Shown here piece after piece: positions 1 to 5,485 of a stretch of 5,485 nt of DNA (position 1 is the stretch's first letter; each line of letters begins with the position of its first letter). The stretch lies in the NCBI GenBank assembly GCA_900757695.1, contig CAAEOU010000331.1, positions 1 through 5,485 on the forward strand, read 5' to 3'. This DNA is from an uncultured Oscillospiraceae bacterium (GTDB lineage: Bacteria; Bacillota_A; Clostridia; Oscillospirales; Oscillospiraceae). Position numbers and translations under genes: made by a program. The notes beneath the pieces were generated by a model. The model ran no database searches. It saw nothing but the letters and a program-made list of their open reading frames with translations, and was not told where the DNA came from.

Positions 1-1422
1 TATGTTGGCGATGACAAAATGATTTTGGAGCACTACTCCAATGTAGTGCAAACGGAGAAAACAAAGGAAGAATTGGACGAAAAAGAGCTGATGACACAGA
101 ATTGGGATGCACCGATCATCCTCACAACCATGGTCCAGCTCCTGAATACTTTGTTTGATGGCAGAACTACTTCAATACGGCGGTTTCAGGCACTGTGTGA
201 CAGCGTGATCGTGATCGATGAGGTGCAGACTGTTCCAACGAAGCTGCTGACAATGTTTAATTTGGCGATGCGGTATTTAAGCGAGCAGTGCGGTGCAACG
301 ATCATATTATGCTCTGCGACCCAGCCGTGTTTGGAGCGTACATCGCATCCATTGAAGGAAGAGCCGCAGGATATGGTACCTTATGACGAGGCCCTGTGGC
401 ATGTCTTTGAACGGACAGAGCTTTTTCCGATGGAAGCTGCCCGAATGGATGCGCTTCCTGAGCGGATACGGGGAATTATGGAGGAGGCAGACAGCCTGCT
501 GGTAGTCTGCAACAAAAAGGATGAAGCGGCGTACCTGCTGGAACAGACAAAATCGTCGGAGTATATCAGCTATCATCTTTCGGCCGCTATGTGTATGCAG
601 CACCGACGGGACACCGTTCAGGCAATGCAGAAAGCTCTTGCAGAAAAGAAAAAGCTGCTGTGTATTTCCACACAGGTGATTGAGGCAGGTGTGGATATTT
701 CCTTTGGACGGGTGCTCAGGCTCATGGCAGGGATGGACAGCGTGGTACAGTGCGCAGGTCGATGCAACAGGAACGGAGAGTCGAAGGAGCTCTGCTCTGT
801 GTATTTGGTGGACTGTACGGATGAGAAGCTTGGCATGCTGGAGGATATTCAGCGGGGGAAAACGGCAACGCTGGCGCTGCTTGAGGCGTATCGAAATGAC
901 CCGGAACGATTTGCATACAGTCTGGTGTCGGATGCTTCTATTCGACAGTACTATCTGAATTACTATAGCGGCATGGACCAGAATGCTCAGGATGATCCGA
1001 TCAAAGCACTGCAAGCAACGATATTTGATCTAATGTCGATCAATTGTAAGTATGCCGATGAACGCTGCAAAGGCGCAGAGGAATATGCGCTGCATCAGGC
1101 ATTCGGAACAGCAGGGAAGTGGTTTACCGTATTCGATGAGGACACCATCGATGTACTGACACCCTATGGAACGGGCAAAGAGCTGATTTCCAAGCTGTGC
1201 GATCAACGGTGCCAGTATGATACCGGATATCGGGCAGAGCTGCTGAAGGCGGCAGGGGACTATTCCGTGTCCATTTATCCATATCAAAAGAAGCAGCTGG
1301 AGGAGGCCCATGGACTGATTCCAATCTGCGGAGGAAGCGTATTGGCGCTGGCAGAGGAATATTATCATGAAGCCATTGGAATTACAAAGGAACCAAAGGG
1401 CCAAGCCTTTTGGGAGGTATGA
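1..1422 (+). CDS. cas3: CRISPR-associated nuclease-helicase Cas3 (type I-C), 5'-truncated
   Basis: Target-degrading nuclease-helicase recruited by the I-C Cascade after R-loop formation; it unwinds and shreds the invading DNA. The frame is open from base 1, so the first Met (base 19) is internal and the true start lies upstream. About 473 residues are present; whole I-C Cas3 proteins are usually around 750-800, so the HD nuclease domain and the Walker A motif are off-window. Visible superfamily 2 helicase motifs, in order: TTMVQLLNTLF (121-153), the Walker B variant DEVQ (217-228), motif III SAT (313-321), motif V STQVIEAGVDISF (667-705) and motif VI QCAGRCNR (748-771) with its arginines. The remainder, from about base 800, is the Cas3 C-terminal region. 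No frameshift or internal stop is seen. The stop TGA at 1420-1422 falls between the Shine-Dalgarno sequence and the preferred start of cas5c, so the two are probably translationally coupled. Identification is firm; activity cannot be judged without the N-terminus. Confidence 0.96.
   Translation, partial: YVGDDKMILEHYSNVVQTEKTKEELDEKELMTQNWDAPIILTTMVQLLNTLFDGRTTSIRRFQALCDSVIVIDEVQTVPTKLLTMFNLAMRYLSEQCGATIILCSATQPCLERTSHPLKEEPQDMVPYDEALWHVFERTELFPMEAARMDALPERIRGIMEEADSLLVVCNKKDEAAYLLEQTKSSEYISYHLSAAMCMQHRRDTVQAMQKALAEKKKLLCISTQVIEAGVDISFGRVLRLMAGMDSVVQCAGRCNRNGESKELCSVYLVDCTDEKLGMLEDIQRGKTATLALLEAYRNDPERFAYSLVSDASIRQYYLNYYSGMDQNAQDDPIKALQATIFDLMSINCKYADERCKGAEEYALHQAFGTAGKWFTVFDEDTIDVLTPYGTGKELISKLCDQRCQYDTGYRAELLKAAGDYSVSIYPYQKKQLEEAHGLIPICGGSVLALAEEYYHEAIGITKEPKGQAFWEV
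1412..1418 (+). promoter_or_regulatory. Ribosome binding site of cas5c
   Basis: GGGAGGT lies inside the last codons of cas3. It is 6 nt from the ATG at 1425 but directly abuts the in-frame ATG at 1419 and follows an in-frame TTG at 1410. The spacing therefore favours 1425 as the cas5c start. Confidence 0.75.
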
Positions 1423-1424
1423 AA

Positions 1425-2159
1425 ATGAAAAATACAAAGTATGACAACATTGTAGAATTTCAGGTGGAAGGGGATTACGGGCTGTTTTCCGATCCGATCA
1501 TGCGGGTTGGCGGCGAGAAGTGCACCTATCAGGTCCCAACCTATGAAGCATTAAAGGGAATCTTACATTCTGTCTATTGGAAGCCAACCTTGATCTGGAT
1601 CATTGATGCAGTGCGGATCATGAATCCAATCCAGACCGAGGTGAAGGGAATCCGGCCTATTAAATATAGCGGCGGCAATGATCTAAGCTATTATACTTAT
1701 CTAAAAAAATGCCGCTATCAGGTACGAGCCCATTTCGAGTGGAATGAAAACCGCCCGGAGCTGGCACAAGACCGCAACGAAAACAAGCACCATGAGATTG
1801 CAAAGAAGATGATCCGTAAAGGTGGGCGGCGAGATGTATTTCTGGGGGCGAGGGAGTGTCAGGGCTATGTAGAGCCATGTATATTTGGAGAAGGGACAGG
1901 GGCCTATGATGATACCCCTGAACTTGCCTTTGGGCTGATGTACCACGGAATCACCTATGCGGATGAAGCGTATTCCGGGGAAACAGCCGGGAAAATGACG
2001 GCAAACTTCTGGTATCCGGTCATGAAGAACGGTGTGATCCAATTTCTAAGGCCGGAGGATTGTCCACTACATAAAACGCTGGGGAATATGAAAATAAAGC
2101 CCTTTGGAGAAAGTCAGGACAACTTCTCAGGGCTGAAAGAGTTCGGGGAGGTGACGTAA
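1425..2159 (+). CDS. cas5c: Type I-C Cas5 (Cas5c/Cas5d), pre-crRNA endonuclease and Cascade subunit
   Basis: In type I-C, which lacks Cas6, this RAMP protein cuts pre-crRNA within the repeat and stays on the crRNA 5' handle as a Cascade subunit. The chosen start gives 244 residues, normal for the family. Conserved Cas5d blocks are clear: GDYGLFSDP (residues 17-24), PTYEALKGI (38-46), YWKP (51-54), GIRPI (75-79), the GGRRDVFLGARECQGYVEP block (133-151) and QFLRPEDCP (206-214). The tyrosine of YWKP (Tyr51) and Lys121-His122 in NENKHH line up with the catalytic Tyr46, Lys116 and His117 reported for Bacillus halodurans Cas5d, so processing activity is expected; this alignment is from memory. In-frame starts at 1419 (ATG overlapping the cas3 stop) and 1410 (TTG) would add 2 or 5 residues but fit the ribosome binding site poorly. 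The TAA stop shares one base with the cas8c ATG (TAATG). Confidence 0.95.
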   Translation: MKNTKYDNIVEFQVEGDYGLFSDPIMRVGGEKCTYQVPTYEALKGILHSVYWKPTLIWIIDAVRIMNPIQTEVKGIRPIKYSGGNDLSYYTYLKKCRYQVRAHFEWNENRPELAQDRNENKHHEIAKKMIRKGGRRDVFLGARECQGYVEPCIFGEGTGAYDDTPELAFGLMYHGITYADEAYSGETAGKMTANFWYPVMKNGVIQFLRPEDCPLHKTLGNMKIKPFGESQDNFSGLKEFGEVT

Positions 2160-3946
2160 TGGGCCTGCTGCAAAAGGCTGTGGAAACCTATGATGCCAAC
2201 TTGTCGTTGGCTGGGGTGATCCAAGCAGATCATGATCCATTGGCACCCATCGGCCATACGCTGACCAGTGCGAGCATTGAGATCACACTCAGTGCGCAGG
2301 GGAAATGGATCACGGCACGAAAGGTGGACAAATCAGAACCCAAAATCCTGATACCGGTGACAGAGGAATCCAATGGCCGTGCCAGTGCCCCAGCGGCCCA
2401 TCCGCTGTGCGATCAGCTGAAATATATAGCACCGAAGAACGAGAAGGAGCACAGCCTGTACCTTGCGGCGTTGGAGCAATGGGCAATGTCAGATGCGACC
2501 CATCCGTTCCTGCGTGCCATTCTGAACTATGTGGAAGGTGGCACGATCATAACGGACTTGCTGCAAGCTGGTGTTCTGGTATTGGACAGCAAAGGAAAAT
2601 ATGACGAAAAACAGCTTGTTCGCTGGCGTGTAAATGGTGTGGAGGGGGAGGAACCTGCCTGCTGGAAAAACCAGAAGCTGTTTTCGGCCTTCGTGGATTA
2701 CTACCTGAAGCGGATCGCCAATCGTCCGGCGCTGCTGTGCATGGTGGAAGGCACAAAAGTTCCACCGGCGGTGCAGCATCCAAAGGGAATCATTCCGGTG
2801 AATGGAAATGCCAAGCTGATCTCAGCCAATGATTCCAGCGGATTTACCTATCGTGGGAGATTTACGGAAAAAAATCAGGCGGCTACGGTTGGCTATGTCG
2901 CATCCCAGAAGGCGCATTGTGCACTTCGATGGCTTGCATCGGAGCAGGGCGTGCGGGAGTTTGTGGGTAATCGCATCTTCCTGTGCTGGAACCCACAGGG
3001 GATCAGGCTGCTGAAGGTGACGCGGAGCGTACAAAACCAGGGTGCTGCGCCGAAATATAAGCCCAGCGATTACCGAAAGGCACTGCAAAGCACGCTGATG
3101 AGTTTTCGGAAGGACAATCAGCTCAAAGGAAATGAGACTGCGGTTCTGGCTGCATTCGATGCCGCAACCACAGGGAGACTTGCGGTGACTTATTATAATG
3201 AAATATCACTGTCGCTGTTTTTGGAGCGAATGCAGAGCTGGGATGAACACTGCTGCTGGAATTATGGAAAATATGGCATACAGGCACCAAACTTGATGCA
3301 GATCGTGGAATGTGCATTTGGAACGCAGCGCGGAAAATTCCTGGAAACGGATGATCGGATCCAGCGACAGCATATTCAGCGGCTCATGAGCTGTAAGGTC
3401 AGCGGTGGGATATTCCCATTGGATATCCTGCGGGCGCTGATTCAGCGTGCTTCCATGCCAATGGCGTATGAAGAATCAACTTGGCGGAGAATTTTGCGAA
3501 CCGCCTGTGCGGCAATACAGAAGTATCGGTTTGATACCAATCAGGGAGGTAATGAAATGGAATGGGAACTGAATAGAAAGGATCGCAGCTTCCAGTTCGG
3601 ACGGCTATTGGCTGTAATGGAGCGGGCTGAGGCGGATTATTACAGCCAAACACAGGAGACACGGCAGACAAATGCCATAAAATTTATGTCTGAGTATCGC
3701 CAGCGGCCACTGTTTGTGTTTGAACGGATCAATCGTCAGCTGCATCAGGCGTATCTTCCGCGGATTCGGCCATGGCAGGCGGAACGATATCAGCGGCTGA
3801 CAGGGGAAATCTTTGAGATCTTAAAGGACTATTCTGAGGCGGAACTCAATCAGCCGCTTCAAGAGAATTATCTGATGGGGTATGAACTGCAACGCAATGC
3901 GTTTTTTGTAAAAAAGGACGCAGATGATAAGAAAATGGAGGAATGA
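2159..3946 (+). CDS. cas8c: Type I-C Cascade large subunit Cas8c (Csd1)
   Basis: Large subunit of the I-C surveillance complex; it recognises the PAM, helps open target DNA and provides the docking surface for Cas3. It is 595 residues long, within the usual Csd1 range of roughly 570-610. Csd1-like features include an N-terminal GLLQKAVETYD opening, HPLCDQLKYI (residues 81-90), the conserved block AKLISANDSSGFTYRGRF (218-235) and CALRWL (254-259). The helical C-terminal part, from Met467 to the end, corresponds to the small-subunit region and can also be made separately (see Cas11c at 3557). The start ATG is preceded by GGGGAGGTG (2145-2153) with 5 nt spacing and overlaps the cas5c stop by one base, so translation is probably coupled. 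Its stop (3944-3946) is 4 nt before the cas7c start. No disruption is seen. Large subunits diverge quickly, so the family call rests on these blocks together with position between cas5 and cas7. Confidence 0.95.
   Translation: MGLLQKAVETYDANLSLAGVIQADHDPLAPIGHTLTSASIEITLSAQGKWITARKVDKSEPKILIPVTEESNGRASAPAAHPLCDQLKYIAPKNEKEHSLYLAALEQWAMSDATHPFLRAILNYVEGGTIITDLLQAGVLVLDSKGKYDEKQLVRWRVNGVEGEEPACWKNQKLFSAFVDYYLKRIANRPALLCMVEGTKVPPAVQHPKGIIPVNGNAKLISANDSSGFTYRGRFTEKNQAATVGYVASQKAHCALRWLASEQGVREFVGNRIFLCWNPQGIRLLKVTRSVQNQGAAPKYKPSDYRKALQSTLMSFRKDNQLKGNETAVLAAFDAATTGRLAVTYYNEISLSLFLERMQSWDEHCCWNYGKYGIQAPNLMQIVECAFGTQRGKFLETDDRIQRQHIQRLMSCKVSGGIFPLDILRALIQRASMPMAYEESTWRRILRTACAAIQKYRFDTNQGGNEMEWELNRKDRSFQFGRLLAVMERAEADYYSQTQETRQTNAIKFMSEYRQRPLFVFERINRQLHQAYLPRIRPWQAERYQRLTGEIFEILKDYSEAELNQPLQENYLMGYELQRNAFFVKKDADDKKMEE
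3543..3550 (+). promoter_or_regulatory. Internal ribosome binding site for cas11c within cas8c
   Basis: AGGGAGGT lies inside the cas8c reading frame, 6 nt upstream of an in-frame ATG at 3557. It is as strong as the sites preceding the separate genes in this operon. A nearer ATG at 3552 is out of frame, only 1 nt from the site, and stops after six codons (TGA at 3570-3572). Confidence 0.8.
3557..3946 (+). CDS. cas11c: Type I-C small subunit Cas11c from an internal start in cas8c
   Basis: Predicted small subunit of the I-C Cascade, made by internal translation initiation in the same frame as cas8c. In other type I-C systems such an internally initiated Cas11 has been shown to be part of the complex, where the small subunits line the Cas7 backbone and stabilise the displaced target strand. 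The ATG is codon 467 of cas8c and gives 129 residues, a typical small-subunit length. It begins MEWELNRKDR, followed by FGRLLAVMERAEADYY (residues 14-29), RINRQLHQAYLPRI (57-70) and YLMGYELQR near the end (105-113). It looks mostly alpha-helical and rich in Arg, Glu and Gln, as expected for Cas11. The internal ribosome binding site at 3543-3550 is the main sequence evidence. It shares the stop codon of cas8c. Expression is inferred; conventional annotation would miss this gene. Confidence 0.85.
   Translation: MEWELNRKDRSFQFGRLLAVMERAEADYYSQTQETRQTNAIKFMSEYRQRPLFVFERINRQLHQAYLPRIRPWQAERYQRLTGEIFEILKDYSEAELNQPLQENYLMGYELQRNAFFVKKDADDKKMEE
3937..3942 (+). promoter_or_regulatory. Ribosome binding site of cas7c
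   Basis: GGAGGA overlaps the end of cas8c and is 8 nt upstream of the ATG at 3951. It lies downstream of the earlier in-frame ATG at 3924, which has no comparable site, so it argues for 3951 as the cas7c start. Confidence 0.75.
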
Positions 3947-3950
3947 AAAA

Positions 3951-4796
3951 ATGGCAGTATTGATGAATAAAATCGACTTTGTAGCTTTGGTTACGGTTAC
4001 CAAGGCAAATAGCAACGGGGATCCGCTGAACGGGAACCGCCCTCGGATCGACTATAACGGCATGGGTGAAATTTCAGATGTTTGCATCAAACGCAAGCTG
4101 CGTAATCGGATGCAGGATCTGGGCCATGAGATCTTTGTGCAGTCAGAGGATCGCGCCAGTGATGGCTTTAAGAGCCTGAGCGATAGAGCATCTGCGATGA
4201 CCAAGGGGATCAAGGACAAAGAGGTTTATGCGAAAACTGCCTGTGAAAAGTGGATGGACGTTCGCAGCTTTGGTCAGGTTTTTGCGTTCAAAAGCACCGA
4301 TAAGAGCGGTGTCTCAGTAGGTGTTCGAGGGCCGGTTTCTATCCATCAGGCGGTGAGTGTTTCACCGGTTGAGGTGGAATCCATGCAGATCACCAAAAGC
4401 GTAAATGGTGAACCGGGAGAAAAACGCAGCTCGGACACCATGGGAATGAAGCATTTTGTCCGGTTTGGACTTTATGAGCTGAAAGGGTCTATCAATGTAC
4501 AACTGGCAGAGAAAACCGGGTTTACTCAGGAGGATGCAGAAGTAATCAAGGAATGCCTGCGGACGCTGTTTGTAAATGACGCATCTTCTGCACGTCCAGA
4601 GGGATCCATGGAGGTATATAAGGTTTACTGGTGGCAGCATAACTGCCGGGATGGTCAGTATTCTACGGCAAAGGTACATCGCAGTGTTCATATCACGCCG
4701 AAGGATACAGCGGCGATTCCGACCAGTGCAGAAGATTATACGATCACATTGGATACGCTTCCCGGTTTGACCCCGGAGATCATAGATGGAATATAA
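3951..4796 (+). CDS. cas7c: Type I-C Cascade backbone subunit Cas7c (Csd2)
   Basis: Backbone RAMP subunit that polymerises along the crRNA spacer in the I-C surveillance complex and presents it for target pairing. The selected start gives 281 residues, normal for Csd2. Family hallmarks: the N-terminal strand IDFVALVTVTKANSNGDP (residues 7-25), then GNRPRID (28-34), DVCIKRKLRN (43-52), WMDVRSFGQVFAF (101-113), the glycine-containing RGPVSIHQAVSVSPV (126-140) and GMKHFVRFGLY followed by INVQLAEKTGF (165-191). Starting at 3924 would add nine residues (MIRKWRNEK) that do not resemble the family and lie inside cas8c. ATG 3963, directly before NKIDF, is a less likely alternative. The gene follows the cas8c stop by 4 nt, and its last 11 nt overlap the start of cas4 in another frame. 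No damage is apparent. Confidence 0.96.
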   Translation: MAVLMNKIDFVALVTVTKANSNGDPLNGNRPRIDYNGMGEISDVCIKRKLRNRMQDLGHEIFVQSEDRASDGFKSLSDRASAMTKGIKDKEVYAKTACEKWMDVRSFGQVFAFKSTDKSGVSVGVRGPVSIHQAVSVSPVEVESMQITKSVNGEPGEKRSSDTMGMKHFVRFGLYELKGSINVQLAEKTGFTQEDAEVIKECLRTLFVNDASSARPEGSMEVYKVYWWQHNCRDGQYSTAKVHRSVHITPKDTAAIPTSAEDYTITLDTLPGLTPEIIDGI

Positions 4797-5448
4797 TGAG
4801 GCTGATTATCTCCAACTTTCCGGCATACAGCACTTCCGCTTCTGCCGCAGGCAGTGGGCACTGATCCACATTGAAAACCAGTGGGCGGAGAACAGCCGGA
4901 CTGTTGGCGGTGAAATTATGCATGAGCGGGCGCATGATTCAGAGCTTCGGGAACGGCGGGGAGATCTGCTCATTACACGAAATATGCCGGTGGCTTCACC
5001 GACACTGGGCGTTTCCGGGGCCTGTGACGTAGTGGAATTTCGGCGGTCAGACCATGGCTGTACAATTGCCGGGGAATCGGGAAGCTTTCAGCCCTATCCT
5101 GTGGAATATAAGCATGGCGCCCCCCGAGCGGATATGGCCAACGAGCTTCAGCTCTGCGGACAGGCCATGTGCCTCGAAGAAATGCTCTGCTGCGACATTC
5201 CATGTGGGGCGCTCTATTTCGGGGAGACCCGCAGGAGGGTAGAGGTGAATTTTACGCCAGAGCTGCGGCAAGAGGTGCAGGATTGTCTACGGGAGATGCA
5301 TGCGCTTTATCAGCGTGGATATACCCCAAGAGTGAAGCCTGCGAAAGCGTGTAATGCCTGCTCTTTGAAAGAGCTGTGTCTGCCTAAGCTGATGCGGACA
5401 GGATCCGTAAAGACGTATCTGCGAAAAAGTCTGGAGGAGTGTCCATGA
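4786..5448 (+). CDS. cas4: CRISPR adaptation exonuclease Cas4 (type I-C)
   Basis: RecB-like iron-sulfur nuclease that works with Cas1-Cas2 to trim prespacers and select those with a correct PAM and orientation. It has 220 residues, the common length for I-C Cas4. The four cluster cysteines are present: Cys20 in FRFCRRQW, and Cys189, Cys192 and Cys198 in a C-x2-C-x5-C arrangement (ACNACSLKELC). The nuclease core is intact: His46 in GEIMHERAHD, Asp81 in GACDVVEF, Glu107 and Lys109 in PVEYKHG, and the Gln motif around ELQLCGQAMCLEE (120-132). GALYFGETRRRVEV (141-154) is another typical Cas4 block. The start is supported by GGAG at 4775-4778 with 7 nt spacing. It begins 11 nt before the cas7c stop and ends in an ATGA overlap with cas1, placing it firmly in the operon and in the adaptation module. 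Cysteines beyond the cluster are numerous (13 in total). Confidence 0.96.
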   Translation: MEYNEADYLQLSGIQHFRFCRRQWALIHIENQWAENSRTVGGEIMHERAHDSELRERRGDLLITRNMPVASPTLGVSGACDVVEFRRSDHGCTIAGESGSFQPYPVEYKHGAPRADMANELQLCGQAMCLEEMLCCDIPCGALYFGETRRRVEVNFTPELRQEVQDCLREMHALYQRGYTPRVKPAKACNACSLKELCLPKLMRTGSVKTYLRKSLEECP

Positions 5449-5485
5449 GACGTTTATTAAATACACTGTTTGTGACCTCTGAGGA
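5445..5485 (+). CDS. cas1: CRISPR integrase Cas1, N-terminal fragment cut by window end
   Basis: Only 13 complete codons are present (MRRLLNTLFVTSE), continuing past the window. This resembles the N-terminus of I-C Cas1 proteins, which commonly begin with a LLNTLYVT-like strand. The ATG overlaps the cas4 stop as ATGA and follows GGAGGAG (5433-5439) with 5 nt spacing, indicating coupled translation. Cas1 with Cas2 integrates new spacers into the array. The catalytic residues lie outside the window, so the call rests on this short stretch and on the invariant I-C order cas4-cas1-cas2. Confidence 0.88.
   Translation, partial: MRRLLNTLFVTSE

Noticed and set aside
307..1014. Long minus-strand open frame of 235 codons opposite cas3
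   Set aside because: It lies wholly opposite conserved helicase motifs, its product has no recognisable domain and a low-complexity Cys/His/Arg-rich look typical of antisense shadow frames, and I see no clear ribosome binding site.
1030..1437. Minus-strand open frame of 135 codons opposite the cas3 end and cas5c start
   Set aside because: Antisense to conserved coding sequence with no recognisable family; explained as a shadow of the plus-strand codon pattern.
1703..1709. A_AAA_AAA heptamer in the cas5c frame, a possible -1 slippery site
   Set aside because: The protein continues normally in frame with conserved Cas5 residues, a -1 shift would end after about a dozen codons, and I see no clear downstream stimulatory structure. 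It encodes Lys-Lys and is likely incidental.
3924..3950. Upstream in-frame start for cas7c at 3924
   Set aside because: The nine added residues are not family-like, lie inside cas8c, and the ribosome binding site at 3937-3942 is downstream of this ATG and fits 3951.
1..5485. CRISPR array, leader, promoter or terminator within the window
   Set aside because: No regularly spaced direct repeats were seen, and all bases except a few at junctions are coding, leaving no room for an array or leader; no convincing terminator hairpin with a T-run was noticed.

Overview
This window is part of a type I-C (formerly Dvulg/Csd) CRISPR-Cas operon, all on the plus strand. The gene order is cas3 (5'-truncated by the window edge), cas5c, cas8c, cas7c, cas4 and the first codons of cas1, which is the canonical I-C order. 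The missing parts would be the cas3 N-terminus upstream and the rest of cas1, then cas2 and a CRISPR array downstream. No repeat-spacer array lies inside the window. The assignment comes from conserved motifs in every protein plus gene order, read by eye without a database search.

Organism: nearly every gene start carries a strong GGAGG-type Shine-Dalgarno sequence, the base composition looks moderate (near 50% GC by eye, not counted), and the proteins read like those of Bacillota. Cas5c closely resembles my recollection of the Bacillus halodurans Cas5d sequence. A Clostridia- or Erysipelotrichia-like Bacillota host is my best guess; genus is not determinable from this window.

Layout: 1-1422 is the helicase and C-terminal part of Cas3, the target-degrading nuclease-helicase. 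1425-2159 is Cas5c, which in type I-C replaces Cas6 as pre-crRNA endonuclease. 2159-3946 is Cas8c, the large subunit. Inside its 3' end, at 3557-3946, an in-frame internal start with its own strong ribosome binding site would give a separate small subunit, Cas11c. 3951-4796 is Cas7c, the backbone subunit. 4786-5448 is Cas4, the adaptation exonuclease. 5445-5485 is the start of Cas1, the integrase.

The genes are packed with no usable intergenic space: junctions from +4 nt to an 11-nt overlap. This implies one polycistronic mRNA with translational coupling. No promoter, terminator, tRNA or mobile element is visible. Together Cas5c, Cas7c, Cas8c and Cas11c would form the I-C Cascade on crRNA, Cas3 would be recruited after target recognition, and Cas4-Cas1(-Cas2) would acquire PAM-selected spacers. 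All genes complete in the window look intact. I found no previously undescribed system; the most notable signal is the hidden cas11c gene.
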